From contig OX291557.1 of NCBI GenBank assembly GCA_946406115.1, positions 3,814,501-3,878,500 on the forward strand: a stretch of DNA of 64,000 nucleotides, in the 5' to 3' direction. This stretch comes from Apoda limacodes (taxonomy: Eukaryota > Arthropoda > Insecta > Lepidoptera > Limacodidae). The stretch's first letter is position 1. Each line of letters opens with the position of its first letter. Made by a program: the position numbers and the translations under genes. A model generated the notes under the pieces. It saw nothing but the letters and a program-made list of their open reading frames with translations, had not been told where the DNA came from and made no database searches. Positions 34,505 to 46,220 of this stretch are shown piece by piece.

Positions 34505-35031
34505 AGGCATTAAAACCTTTTGTAATCAGAGGAAGCTCGGAATGTAAATTACTTTCGGTCTGCTTCCTTGTTTAGCTTTCGGTTGCCCAACAATTAGGTA
34601 TGATAATTTTGTATTTACGTGGATTGGATACAGATTAAGAACTTATTATGCGGCAGTCTGTTTTGAAATCTTTTGGGTAGGTTTTGTGCTCACAGTTTTT
34701 ATACGTTAATTATTTTTTGTATTAGTAGATTAAATAAAAAGATTTGTGTGAAAATAATGTTATTTGTCATATTAGGTCTCTAACAACTTATGAAAAAAAG
34801 TTAAAACTTTTTTTGGTATACAGATTTAATGTTTGCGAGCGTAGTAGAAAATTCCTAGTTTAATTATCAAAAAGTTATTTGGACATAAGATAACCCAGAG
34901 GCATTTACTGTCTCTCGATTTTTCAATGGCCAAAAAGATGTTCATGTCCTAAAAAATTGCTTAAGTGTTGTTGCAAAACTTATAAATCGACTTTGAATCG
35001 AGAAACACAGCTGTACAGATTTGCTTTGTCT
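34505..35031. other. Gene-free stretch
   Basis: AT-rich, nothing recognised up to the A-tail of the next element. Confidence 0.4.
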
Positions 35032-36990
35032 TTTTTTTTTTTTTTTTTTTTTATACCACTAAGGTGGCAAACAAGCTTACGGTCCGCCTGATGGTAAGCG
35101 GTCACCGTAGCCAACGGACGCTTGCAACTCCAGGAGTATCATTTGCGCGTTGCCGACCCTCCAAAAATCTAATAACTTCTTTCTTGAAGAACTCCATACT
35201 GTAGTCCTTGCAGAAAACCTTGGCAGGGAGCTCATTCCACAACTTAAGCGTTCGCGGGAGGAAGTTTCTCTTAAACCGCACTGTACGCGACCATTTAGGT
35301 TCTAAAGTGTGAGAATGAATTCCCTGCCAATGGCGAGCGGTGCGATGGTAGGAAGTAGCCGTGGGCATCATTTCGAAAAATTCCTCAGAACGCAACCCAT
35401 TATACAAGCGGTAGAACACACACAGGGAAGCAAAGTCTCTCCTCAGACTTAAGGGCTCGATACCGCAAGTGAGTTTGGAATCACAATCTCACAGCCCGGC
35501 GTTAAACCGAGTCAAAAGGGCCAAGCTGGTATCCGGGTGCACTTGCCAAGAGATGGCAGCAGTACTCCATATGGGGCCGAACTTGCGACTTGTAAAGTAA
35601 CAACCTTTGCCCCGACGTGAAGTACTGCTTCGCTCTGTTGAGTACACCAAGTTTTTTGGACGCCAGCTGCACCTTATTTTGTAAATGATCTCGGAACTGA
35701 ACATCGCTGGAGATGTCGACACCAAGGATCCCAATGCTCTTGGAGATGGAGAGGGGAGTGTTCTGGAATTGTGGGACTACAGTGAATGGAGTTTTCTTAG
35801 CGGTGAACGCGCACACTTGTGTCTTTGAAGAGTTGAATCGGACCAAGTTTACCCGTCCCCAGTCAGAGACCTTGGACAGTGTGGTCTCGATCTGAGACAC
35901 AAGTTCTCCGCGGTTTTCCTCCACAACGGAACGAGGGATGTTTGCACGACCCGTGTAAAAAGCGTCTCCAGTACTGTTATCTGCATAGCAATGTATGTTG
36001 TAGATGTCCAACATGTCATTGATATGCAGTAGAAACAGCGTAGGAGACAGCACAGAGCCTTGCGGGACACCAGCATTAATGTCCATGCTATCAGAGCAAC
36101 TACCGTCAACTACGGTTCGTATGCGTCTGCCGGACAAAAAGGTTTTTTTTCCACCCATTTGCACTAACCCTCTGACACTCCGTAAGATGTCAACTTCGAT
36201 AGAAGACCCCGGTGCCAGACCCGATCGAACGCCTTCGCTATGTCCAGGCTACATGCCAATGCCTCCCTCTGACTCTCAATGGCTAGTGCCCATCGGTGTG
36301 TGAGATACACTAGAAGGTCACCAGTCGAGCCACCGTGGCGAAAGCCATATTGACGGTCACTGACCAGATCGTTTACTTCTAGGTATCTTAGAAGCTGTGT
36401 GTTGATCACACGCTCCATCACCTTGGAGAGGAGAGAGGTAATATCGTTAGGCCTGTAATTCGATGGATCTGATCTATCGCCCTTTTTGGGCACCGGGTGC
36501 ACATTCGCAGTCTTCCATGAAGACGGAAATTGCCTAGTGTGGTAGGAAAGCGCAAAGAGGCGCGTGAGTACAGGACATAACTCAGGAGCACACTGCTTAA
36601 GCACCACTGCTGGTATACCGTCTGGTTCACTCGACTGATGAACGTCTAGACAAAGCAAAGCCCGCCGGACCTCCCGCTGCGTTATCGAGATTTCCGGCAT
36701 GGTCTTACCGCACTACGGTATAGTAGGTGGTACAGCGCCTTCATCGTTCATGTTCGAGTTTGAGGCAAAGAGATTGCCCAGTAGATCGGCTTTCTCTTTA
36801 GCACTATGGGCCAAGTCACCATCGGTATTTCGCAGTGGTGGTAACGACGACTGGCAAAAGTTCCCTACGGCAGCTTTGGCAAGCGACCAGAAAGAACGAC
36901 TCCCAGAAGGATAGCTCGCAAGTCTCTTTCTAAAGAATGAATTTTGTGAGAGAATTGCGCGGTCCATAGGTCAGATTACAGAACTCGAAG
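35032..36990 (-). mobile_element. CR1/Jockey-superfamily non-LTR retrotransposon, 5'-truncated
   Basis: Longest minus-strand copy of the main family. A 20-base A-tail (T-run 35032-35052) precedes the family end ATACCACTAAGGTGGCAAAC. It reaches a little further upstream than the 25-kb copy (to about 36990), including LASYPSGSRSFWSLAKAAVG. It is 5'-truncated and has no endonuclease. Confidence 0.9.
35102..36967 (-). pseudogene. Reverse transcriptase of the CR1-like element, active site mutated
   Basis: Frames in order are 36967-36713 (upstream linker), 36700-36164 (LDVHQSSEPDGIPAVVLKQ to SLDIAKAFDRVWH), 36164-35502 (GVPQGSVLSPTLFLLHIND, then the active site) and 35419-35102 (C-terminal tail LPRTLKLWNELPAKVFCKDY). 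The active-site box reads YADN at 35976-35987 where the 25-kb copy has YADD. Loss of the second metal-binding Asp would abolish polymerization. Frame breaks lie near 36705, 36165 and 35490. It keeps the QLLRYLEVNDLVSDRQYGF stretch that is deleted in the 25-kb copy. Confidence 0.9.
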
Positions 36991-37289
36991 TCTATGAGAA
37001 TAATACTATAGGTAAATACTTAGAAAAATGTCGAGTGTGAGTTGTATTTGGCAGCGGCTGGCCAGTTAGATGTTTGAAAAAATGAAAATTATTTTAATAC
37101 GTCGTGGAGTATTGAAACAAAAACATCGAACTCTTCTATATTATTGATATTTCGAATAATTAATGTACAGAGCAATTGTCATAACATCCTGATTTTGAAA
37201 TACGTTACCCATCTTTTAATTACAAATTGAATATAAACCATTCGAATGGCTGACAGCCAATATGGCCGCCCATTCAACAACAACAACTG

Positions 37290-37952
37290 TTTGTCAGTTA
37301 CGTCTTCACGTTGAAACCGCTGGACCGATTAAGATGAAATTTGGTATGGAGATAGTTTGAGTTCCGGGGAATGACAAAGGAAAGTTTTTATTTCAAAAAA
37401 TTCAAATTTCGTCGCGGAAATAACTATAACCGAGCATAAAGGAACTATAACTTGCTATAGCAAACTTCATTGGTACAATTCAGAGCGCTGGCAAAATTCA
37501 TTAATTACCAGCTATCATATTCACATTATAAATTCGAAAGTTGGGCTGTTGGAAACTGATAAAAAGATTTAGATGTAACTTGGTGTAAAGATACTTTAAG
37601 TCCTGGGAAAGGACATGGGCTATTTTTATCCCGAAAAATTAAAAATTTTCCGCCAGAATAACAATAACCTTTGTTACTTAATCCTACCGCAACAGAGCTT
37701 CCAATAAAGATGACATTTTGTATAGACATTGTTGAAGATATACGGCGAAAGAAAAAGGGTACTTTTTATCGCGAAAAATTTAAAAGTTCCCTCGGTACTA
37801 ACTATATAACCGAATTACACGAACGAACCTTAGCTTATAGCTAAGCAAAGCTTGATATAACAATCTTCTTTAGTGTAATGAACGATTCGCTTTATTATTC
37901 TCACGCCGCCAAAAATTTAGGGAGGGCGGAGCCGCCGAGAAAAGCTAGTCAT
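37290..37952 (+). repeat. Lepidopteran interspersed repeat ending in CTAGT, copies 6 and 7
   Basis: Two head-to-tail copies of the family seen at 3436 (about 37290-37513 and 37514-37952). CACGTTGAAACCGCTGGACC and GATGAAATTTGGTATGGAGA mark the first; GGGCGGAGCCGCCGAGAAAA then GCTAGT ends the second. Confidence 0.65.
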
Positions 37953-37994
37953 CTATATATCAATCAGTCAGACAGTTTATTCTTTTATTATATA

Positions 37995-38036
37995 TACAAA
38001 TTTGTATATATTTATATATATATATATATATATATT
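37995..38036. repeat. (TA)n-rich microsatellite
   Basis: Interrupted TATA run following the repeat copy. Confidence 0.85.
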
Positions 38037-38404
38037 TAATGTGAAAAAAATTGTTACTTCAAAGAATAAGCAAAAATCAATTATTATTTCAGTAAACGCT
38101 TTTCGCTTTCGAGTATAAACAAGTAGGGTTTTATATGCGTTTCAATCAGATCAAAAAAAATGTGACCAGATTCTACTCACTTACTTAACTTTGAAAAAAA
38201 AAGATATAAATAATAAAATATGGCTGCACGTAATCACCATTTAGGCGTCGTACCCTGTCCCCCACGTCATCAAAAATAAGCAAAGCATTGACCTTCCCGC
38301 CCCCCTTGGTACGTAACACTTGAATAGCTCCTAACTAGTATTGTATAAGTAACACAATTTAAAAAATAAATTACAGAAAAACAAAATTACAAAAACAATA
38401 TTCT

Positions 38405-40090
38405 GTTTACAAATGACACACCGGAGAAAGCGGCTGCCCTACAATCCAAACACCTCCCAGGCCCTTCCACCCCCATTTTTGCTGACCCCCCCTACCGACT
38501 CGACGGAATGCTTCCGCGCGACTGAAAAAGACATTACAGCAGCCCTTGCATCCTTTACTAAGGGATCGGCGTCGGGTCTGGATGGCATCTCTCCCCAGCA
38601 CCTCATGGACCTGACCAGCTATGGCTCAGGGGTAGCTGGCGAGAATTTGACAAGCAGTCTCACTAAGCTAGTCAATCTCATGCTTATGGGAGATATATGC
38701 CAATTATCTATGGGGCCAACCTTATAGCTCTAACAAAAAAAAGATGGCGGCGTACGTCCTATTGCCGTAGGCTCGACTCTACGGCGTCTAGCAGCAAAAA
38801 TATGTGTTCGTCTCACACGCACCAAGCTCCAGAAACTTTTTGAACCCGTACAGGTTGGCTTCGGCACTCGGAGGTTGCGAGGCGGCGGTTCATGCTGTGC
38901 GCACCTTTGTACAAGACGACCTGTGCGAGGTACTCCTAAAATTAGACGTACAAAACGCATTTAATTCTGTCCATCGGGACACTATGCAAAACAAAATTAA
39001 AATACACGTTCCTGAAATTTATAACTTTCTTCTTCAGTGTTACCACTGCCCTTCAAAATTAGTCCATAAATCAAACAAAATCATTTCGGCTATGGGTTGT
39101 CAGCAGGGTGATCCCCTCGGTCCAGCAATATTTAGTCTGGCTATCAATTCCATAATACATTCTTTGAATTCTAAATTTAATGTTTGGTACCTCGACGATG
39201 GCACTCTAGGTGGCGACTCACAGACTGTTCTATCTGACTTAAACATTATAAAAGACAGATTTAGTGCTATTGGTCTGGAACTAAATTTTAACTAATTTGA
39301 ATTATATATTTCGGAAAAAGTAAACACTCTCCTGGCCGACCAAATCTATCAAAATTTTAACATTGTTGCCCCCGACATCAAAATTCAAATCAAAAAAAGT
39401 TTGCACCTCCTTGGGGCACCGATCTTCGATGAGGCCATCCCTCCCCTTCTGAATGATTCGGTTTCAAAATTTAATGATTGTTCCAACCGCCTAATTAAAA
39501 TTAGTAGTCACTCTGGTTTTTTTATCCTAAAATTCTGCCTGCTCGATCCCAAATTTACTTACTTGCTGCGCTGCAGTCCCATTTGGAAATTCCCTAATTT
39601 AATACATCCTGTCGACCTTTTGTTAACTTCCCAAATTGAACATATAATTAAAATTAGCCTCAGCGAGCAGGCATGGACCCAAGCTTCTCTACCAGTAAGG
39701 TACGGTGGCTAAGGTATCCGCAAAATTTCAAGTATCGCATTACCGACTTTCTTAGCCTCAATCTATAAACTGTAAGGTCGCGTGCGTGAATGAAGCTATG
39801 AACAGCTAGTTAGCTGGACCGAGCCCAAATTTACCATCCAAACCTAAAGCGCTCAGCAAGCGCCTTAGGGAGGCAACAGGGGACCCTCGGGCTGGCAGCT
39901 TTTGCCATTCAGCGAGGGAACGCTGCCTGCGTGATGGGCACCGTTCCTAAAGGGCCTAGTTTCTTAAATTGTTTTTAAGTTATTTATATTAGTCGTAAGT
40001 TGTGTTTTATTTATAGGTTATATAATATTTTGTAGTATTTAGTTTATTTGAATAAAAGTCAATTGTTGCAATTAAAAAAAAGAAAAAAAA
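38405..40090 (+). pseudogene. YLDD-type reverse transcriptase of an endonuclease-bearing non-LTR element
   Basis: A third class of non-LTR enzyme. In order across frameshifts it shows NDTPEKAAALQSKH, GSASGLDGISPQHLMDLTS, KKDGGVRPIAVGSTLRRLAA, LLKLDVQNAFNSVHRD (first Asp), GCQQGDPLGPAIFSLAINSI and the active site WYLDDGTLGG (39188-39202, Leu where most non-LTR enzymes have Ala). Thumb sequence LPVRYGG..GIRKISSIALP follows. The frame then jumps at about 39830 to LSKRLREATGDPRAGSF and, one frame over, AIQRGNAACVMGT, which in relatives follow the endonuclease. So the endonuclease was deleted from this copy. It ends with AATAAA (40051) and an A-run from 40073. I know this architecture from many animals; clade naming (R2-like or Utopia-like) is uncertain. 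Confidence 0.8.
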
Positions 40091-40094
40091 AACA

Positions 40095-41650
40095 ATATTT
40101 GAATTACATAAAATAATTAATAAATTTACTAAAAACTTTATTTTATTAATTTCGGTTAGTAAATTTACATAAGCCTCTAGTTATAACTTGAGTGGCCTCT
40201 AGTTCGACAACGCTTGTCACTTCGCACTGGACTATGACCTAGGCCTACTTTCTCTAAGGAGAGGCCTGTGCCCTGTAGTGGAGACAAAAACTTGGCTAAG
40301 ACAACTTGTAAGCCTTACAGTTCTACAGGCGTCATAAGGGTTAATTAGAGAGAGCACTACTGTATGTTTTAAATTTTATATAATTTTGCAATATTATTAA
40401 AATAATCGCTTCTAGAAATTTTGACTTTTAGATAACTACGATATTTCCTTCGTACTCACTATAAATAATTATGAAATAAAACTTATTCAAAAATCAAAAC
40501 AGAAGCAGTCCATCTCTTCTTCTGTTCCTTTATTTTTCTTAACCTATCAATTCTCGATAGTTCACCAGCCAATGGAAAATACCAAAGAGTATAAACATTT
40601 TGGAGTTTTGCCAGACAAAAGATAGCGAACATTCCCATTCTGTTGCCAAATACTTGGACTAGTTTCTACAATGTTATACACAATAATGTGTGGATAATTA
40701 GGGAGTTGTGGAAGTTCCGCAACAACCTTACACTAACAATTCATCATTTCTTTTGTAAATATAAACATTTTTGAGATTTTTGGGATTAAGATTATCATAA
40801 TCAGTACGCATTGAGCTATTATGTACTTACGTACGCAAATAACTATTATGTACCAACTTACGCCATGTATGTTATGCATTTATTAACTAAAATGAAATAA
40901 AATAACAAATCAATTTTATCTTGAATGCGAATTAATCGTGTATTTCTTGTCTTATTAGTATTTCATGGTCCGCTCGACTAAATAACTAAATTAGACAATG
41001 ATATTTAGTTTGAAAATTAAATTAATACTAATACTATGAATGCAAAAACGTATGTTTAATTGCATGCCTGTGTACATATATATTGCTTTGTCACAGCCTA
41101 AGCATTCATTTCATTCATACAGTCTGTCGGTCACTATCGTCCTTTGATAAATGCGACATCATCAAGACGGTCACACCTTCGAGACAAAATGTATGACTAG
41201 CTGGACAGTTAGCCATATGTGACGACATAGGGTAGGTTCTACAAACACCCTTGAATTGTCAAAGTATGAAATAATATTTTTTGATAACTTGACACGCCCA
41301 CGCAGCGCACCTTATCATTGCCCTGTCTAAACGCATTCGATGACCGAATTAATGAAATCATTGTTAAGCCCGTGGCTTTGTATTAAGTGAACAAATCTCG
41401 GCCAAAGTGATTTCTATGAAAGTCGGAAACCTGGAGAAGTAATTTTCATGCATCTAGATAAACCACAACTTAGAATATCCGACTAATACCTAATATAAAT
41501 CCTAAAAAATACAATTAAGCGTTTAGTCCTGGCAGACTTGTTTTTCAACTTGTTTTTTTTGTTGCTGTGGTCTTCAAAACAAATACCCTGGGAGTTGAAA
41601 CATAGCCCTGCTGGTATCTACTACCGTACAGCTATTCAGTCTGCCTTTAC
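40095..41650. other. Gene-free stretch
   Basis: No exon. CTTGGACTAGTTTCTACAAT near 40652 weakly resembles 60337, perhaps an old shared repeat. Confidence 0.4.
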
Positions 41651-41654
41651 CATT

Positions 41655-41730
41655 GCAGCACACATTAGCATATTCAAATTGCGGATCGATATGAGGCCGC
41701 TTGGAAACTCAAACAGCATGAAAGGCTAGG
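41655..41730 (+). repeat. Octamer-bearing ~80-bp repeat, copy 1 (octamer mutated)
   Basis: GCAGCACACATTAGCATATT then ATCGATATGAGGCC matches the copies at 48501, 57471 and 59631. The POU-type octamer has one substitution here. Confidence 0.6.
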
Positions 41731-41929
41731 TCAGGGTTGGCGAGCCTAAACCATTACCTAAATTATTTACCATATCCGTACCATCACACCCCATTTTTAG
41801 ATTATAACCTATTTCGGAGCCTATTAACAATAACTAATAAAAAAACGATATTTTTATTGCAGGCGAGCACAATTTATACGAGTTCCTTTTAAGCATTATT
41901 TAAATTTATAATTCGGAACTCGTAAAGAC

Positions 41930-42560
41930 GAATATAAGTCTTAACTTTGGTGGGGTTTTGGATGTGTGGGGGTGTGGCGCACGAGTACGTACGTGTATGT
42001 GTGTATATGCATATTCGGATAAATATTGTGTACTTGGTGGCTTGGTTCCTGCATGGCTGATTGGTAAGAGGTGTATATCCGGGAGTTTCTTGTAAGAAGT
42101 GAGGTCCTCTTAGGCTAGTTTCAGAATTGATGGTAGTTTAAATGATGTGCATTTGCTGCCAGCTTTTGCGTAAGAGCTGGGCCACTTTCGGGTGTGCGAT
42201 GTCTGTTGTGTTTGTGCATATATGTAAATATACGTGTTTGTGTGAAGCACCCGCTATCGGGCGACCGAACGAGGATTGCATCAGATAAGACCCATAAATC
42301 AATTTACGTTTAGTTTTATTTTTATATCTTTTATATGTATTTGTATATTTATATAGTATATGTATTAATATATGTCTGTGTGTGTATATACGAATATGCG
42401 CATGTTTGTGAATTTTATTAAATATTCAATATGTTTATAAATACCTATTTATTTATTTACTTACATGTTTGTAAAATGTAAATATGTATGTGTGGATATA
42501 TATACGTATATGTATATGTATGTCTACAAACATTGTAACTAGTACAATCGAAGTTTTATT
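41930..42560 (+). repeat. Cryptically simple GT/AT alternating region
   Basis: Repeated TGTGTATATA, ACGTGTATGT and ATATATACGTATATGTATAT runs spread through unique sequence. No coding. Such purine-pyrimidine alternation is prone to slippage and Z-DNA. Confidence 0.6.
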
Positions 42561-42734
42561 GGAGTTGCGTGAGTGTGTCATGCTCTCTCAAAATTCCCTA
42601 AAACATGGTTGAGCAAAGCGATGGCAGATTCATGTGTCATACTTGTGAATGGGTGCCGCCTGTGGTCTGCTCTTGCAAACTTATTTGTATTCTTATTATT
42701 TATCAATATTTATCTCATTTATAATATATCAGAT

Positions 42735-42955
42735 ATGGCCTGCGGTTCCACCCGCCCTAAATTCGGTCATCGGTGTAGGATTTCAACGGCAACTCCTCAA
42801 TAATGGGGGAAAAAATGCATATTACTTGACGTTTTCAAGTAGCTTATGTCCATTTTCCGGGACTCAAACTATCTGCATGCCAAATTTCATCTTGATCGGT
42901 ACAGCGGTTTCAGAGTGAAGAGGTAACAGACAGATTTACTTTCGCATTTATCATA
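42735..42955 (-). repeat. Lepidopteran interspersed repeat ending in CTAGT, copy 8
   Basis: On the plus strand GGTTCCACCCGCCCTAAATT, then CCAAATTTCATCTTGATCGG and AGAGGTAACAGACAGA. It adjoins the repeat at 42960, an inverted echo of 20196-20690. Confidence 0.65.
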
Positions 42956-42959
42956 TTTA

Positions 42960-43150
42960 TTACTATATTATATTCATGGATTTTATGGATAGTTTTAAGT
43001 ATATGTTAGTATATGTATGTATATGATTGTGCGAAATATAATTATGATAGCGCTAATGCCACTAGTACTATTAAATATCGGAATAATCTTGAATATCTGA
43101 ATTCCTTCACTCGATTGACGATATTTGACGCTTCACATGGTGCGCCCCCT
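42960..43150 (-). repeat. Inverted copy of the 20196 repeat family
   Basis: ATGCCACTAGTACTATTAAA and GGATAGTTTTAAGTATATG are reverse complements of blocks at 20350-20440. Together with 42735-42955 the whole 20.2-20.7 kb pair is reproduced here in the opposite orientation. Confidence 0.65.
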
Positions 43151-43269
43151 ACGCTACGAACGTCATTCATCTATGACTTCAGATTTGAATATATACCAGC
43201 TATAAATATTTTTATATTTTTTTAATTAATAATAAATAATTGCTAATTTTTACATTGCTAGTTTTACGA

Positions 43270-43331
43270 ATTTTTTTTTTATACCACTAAGTTGGCAAGC
43301 AAGTGCACGGTCCGCCTGATGGTAAGCGGTA
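43270..43331 (-). mobile_element. CR1-like element, last ~50 bp only
   Basis: T-run then ATACCACTAAGTTGGCAAGC and GGTCCGCCTGATGGTAAGCG. Extremely 5'-truncated. Confidence 0.85.
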
Positions 43332-44165
43332 TCTTGTTTTAAATTTGTTTACATAGAAGCATCTAAAATACAATCAACATTTTAATTTGAATAGCGAACC
43401 AATAATCTTATTTTACAGGCTGCAGAAAAGAAAATCCCAAAGTTTTAAAAATATATTTTTTTTATTGAAAACTGAATTCTTCTATACCAGTAACTTAACA
43501 AAATATACAATGATAAAAAAAAGTGATTTTACTTTAAGTTTGTCGTCATGAAGTTTGCGTCTAGCTTAAGCTAAGCCCAACCGTAGTAGTGATTACCTTA
43601 CTCTGTATCGAAGATTTAATTATAAAAAAAATAAGGTGCAACCCCAAATCCTATTTAATTAGTATTTTATACATTCTGTCATAGTGCTGGGTTATGGCTG
43701 CTTTTCAACAAACTTCATATCTTCTATGCAGAATATTTAATAAGGTTGGTACATTCTTATAGTTATTCATAATTCAACGCTTACGACACACCTAGTTTAG
43801 TTACTGAAAAATACATTATTTATAACAAAAAAAAAAATCTAATTAACTGAGAGCGGCACGAAAATTTATCAGCGAGAAACTAATTAAATAACTGCTTTTC
43901 TAAACTAAAAAATACAGCGCTTTATAACTTTTTTTCAAATAATTCATGATGTAATTTTTTAATTATAATTCTTAAAATTCAGAGGAAATGAGACTAAATA
44001 TAAAATAAAATACATAATTTTATCAATATCATATATTTACGTTGTGTGTAATACTCAAAAAATATTCCTAACTAAATATATGAATATATATATTAAACAA
44101 AATAAAAATAAAAACAAATATAGGTACATACATCAATACAAATATATATTTTAAATACAGATGTT
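43332..44165. other. Gene-free stretch
   Basis: AT-rich, no exon or repeat recognised. Confidence 0.4.
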
Positions 44166-44169
44166 AGAA

Positions 44170-44540
44170 AACCATATAAATCCATACTAATATTATTAAT
44201 GTGAAAGTAATTCTGTCTGTCTGTTACCTCTTCACGCTTAAACCGCTGTACCGATTAAGATGAAATTTGATGGAGCATGGAGATAGTTTGAGTCCCGAGA
44301 ACGGAAATACGTATATATAGGTACTTGAAAACTTGAAGTATGTGTCGGTCTGTTTATAATAATTGAGGAGTTGCCGTTTAAATCCTACCAATAACCAAAT
44401 TAAGGGCGGGTGGAACCGCAGGCAAATTTGGCATGGAGATAGTTTGGGACCTGGGGAAGGACAAAGGCTACTTGAAAACTAATTGAGGAGTTAAAATTCT
44501 ACACAGATAACCGAATTAGGGACAGGTGAATCCGCGGGAA
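44170..44540 (+). repeat. Lepidopteran interspersed repeat ending in CTAGT, copies 9 and 10 (collapsed)
   Basis: Starts CCATACTAATATTATTAATG with GTCTGTCTGTTACCTCTTCA, reaches one GGGCGGGTGGAACCGCAGGC end near 44420, then repeats the GGCATGGAGATAGTTTGGGA middle and a second end before GCTAGT. Confidence 0.65.
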
Positions 44541-44775
44541 AACGCTAGTCTTAATATATATAAATCTCGTGTCACAATGTTTGTCTTCAATGGACTCCTA
44601 AACTACTGAACCGATTTTGATCAAACTTCGTAAATATTTGTTATTTGATCCAACTTAAAAGATAGGATAGTTTTTATCTCGATATGTCAAGTGCGAGCCG
44701 GACTCGGGCACTATAGGTAAAAACCAACTTTCGCCGGGTACAGAGGGACGGCAGCGGAACAACGTTCGCCGGGAC
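44541..44775 (+). repeat. Second CTAGT-ending repeat family (TAAATCTCGTGTCACAATG)
   Basis: Begins TTAATATATATAAATCTCGT and ends GTTCGCCGGGACAGCTAGTA. Different internal sequence from the neighbouring family but the same type of terminus, which supports a common (Helitron-like) mechanism. Confidence 0.55.
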
Positions 44776-45040
44776 AGCTAGTATCATATAAAATTAGGCT
44801 CTTGCGGCAGCCCAAGCCACAAGGCCAAGATGCTCAAGATACTAGCCGCATTTCCACTTTAAATAACCAAGCTTACTCGTTGTACGAAAAAGCTACCAAC
44901 TCTTGGGACACCGGTGACCTTAGTTTTGCCAAACGTTTTTTAAATAAATATAAAATTTTAGAGCATTAAGAGCCCACGGACCAAGTGTTTCAACTCCAAA
45001 AGAAATTAATTGAGAATCTGAATTTATACCCAATTTTTTT
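44776..45040 (+). other. Unassigned open stretch, possible retroelement fragment
   Basis: One frame reads NNQAYSLYEKATNSWDTGDL then SFAKRFLNKYKILE with a single stop before EPTDQVFQLQKKLIENLN. It could be the linker of the YLDD-type element, but I cannot match it firmly. Confidence 0.3.
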
Positions 45041-45117
45041 TTTTTTGAATTTTCTGCGTTTTCTGCAACCGCGCTTACTTTATTTGTGGTACCATGGAGA
45101 TGAGACGGGTGTATGTC

Positions 45118-45190
45118 CAGTGTTTTAACACAAGTGGTATACCTAAACTGACCATACGTCCCGTTTTGAACGGGACTGCCCGTTTTCCAA
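45118..45190 (+). repeat. CGTCCCGTTTTGAACGGGAC repeat
   Basis: GTGGTATACCTAAACTGACC followed by a palindromic CCCGTTTTGAACGGG. The first part is the inverse of a motif at 46122-46140 and 26954-26972. A 72-codon frame across it (45094-45312) is not supported as a gene. Confidence 0.5.
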
Positions 45191-45708
45191 AAAGTAAAGA
45201 GCTCGCCGTCAGACGCGAGTGGTGCGAGTTCGTGTCGTCGACGATCGGCGATGCATATAATTTATCTAATTATTTTAAGAACCTACACCCTAATATTTAT
45301 CCCATACCCTAATATTGAATAAATTAAGAAACTAGTTCTTAAATAATCACAAAAAAGTGCTGAAATTAAGTTTGCTCGTCTTAGATCTCCATTTTTTGTC
45401 AGGTAACCCAATTATTTTATCAATTCATTAATTAGGTATTGTTTAATATTAAAATAAGAAACGTCTGGAATTTCTATACAAAGGTTAACTTTTTTTTATA
45501 AATTAAAAACATGAAAAAACTAGCCAAAAACGTACGTGCTCTATGCGTAAACGTCATAAAACGTGAGTTCAACCTTATATAACAGCAGGCTTAAGATAGA
45601 TTTTAGTTTTTTTTATACTTAACTTGCTCAACCAGCGTCTATTATCGTTCTCTTAATTATAACAAATTGTGAACACAAAAAACAAATACCTTTTTCTAAA
45701 TAATTGTT

Positions 45709-46050
45709 TGAAATGATGCCCACGGCTACTTTCTACCATCGCACCGCTCGCCATCGGCAGGGAATTCATTCTCACACTTTAGAACCGAAATGGTCGCGTA
45801 CAGTGCGGTTTCAGAGAAACTTCCTCCCGCGAACGCTTGGGTTGTGGAATGAGCTCCCTGCCAAGGTTTTCTCTAAGGACTACAGTATGGGGTTCTTCAA
45901 AAAAGAAGTTATTAGATTTCTGAAGGGTCGGCAACGCGCGAGTGATGCCCCTGGTGTTGCAAGCGTCCATAGGCTACGGTGACCGCTTACCATCAGGCGG
46001 ACCGTGTGCTTGTTTGCCACCTTAGTGGTATAAAAAAAAAAAAAAAAAAA
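45709..46050 (+). mobile_element. CR1-like element 3' end
   Basis: Covers the last ~90 codons in one open frame (45704-45982, EMMPTATFYHRTARHRQGIH to VASVHRLR) and the 3' end with a 19-base A-tail. Very similar to the 25-kb copy (roughly 96% by eye). Confidence 0.9.
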
Positions 46051-46076
46051 TGTTTTTCATTGTGAACTTACTAATT

Positions 46077-46220
46077 GACATAAATAAACCGATGTCCCGT
46101 TTTGAGTTAAAAAATAAATGGTTAGTTTAGGTATACCAAACAAGAGCACGTCCCTTAGTTCATGGAACAAGTGACTTTTTTATGATATAGGTATGTATTA
46201 AGCAGATACTTAATTCAAGT
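46077..46220 (+). repeat. 144-bp block duplicated downstream of two CR1-like copies (second)
   Basis: See 26909-27052; four substitutions between them. Sequence beyond 46220 and 27052 is unrelated. Confidence 0.9.

Noticed and set aside
35713..36303. Plus-strand frames of 60 and 99 codons
   Set aside because: Antisense shadows of the minus-strand CR1-like reverse transcriptase.
45094..45312. 72-codon frame over the CCCGTTTTGAACGGG repeat
   Set aside because: The coding part overlaps a palindromic dispersed repeat; no domain is recognised.
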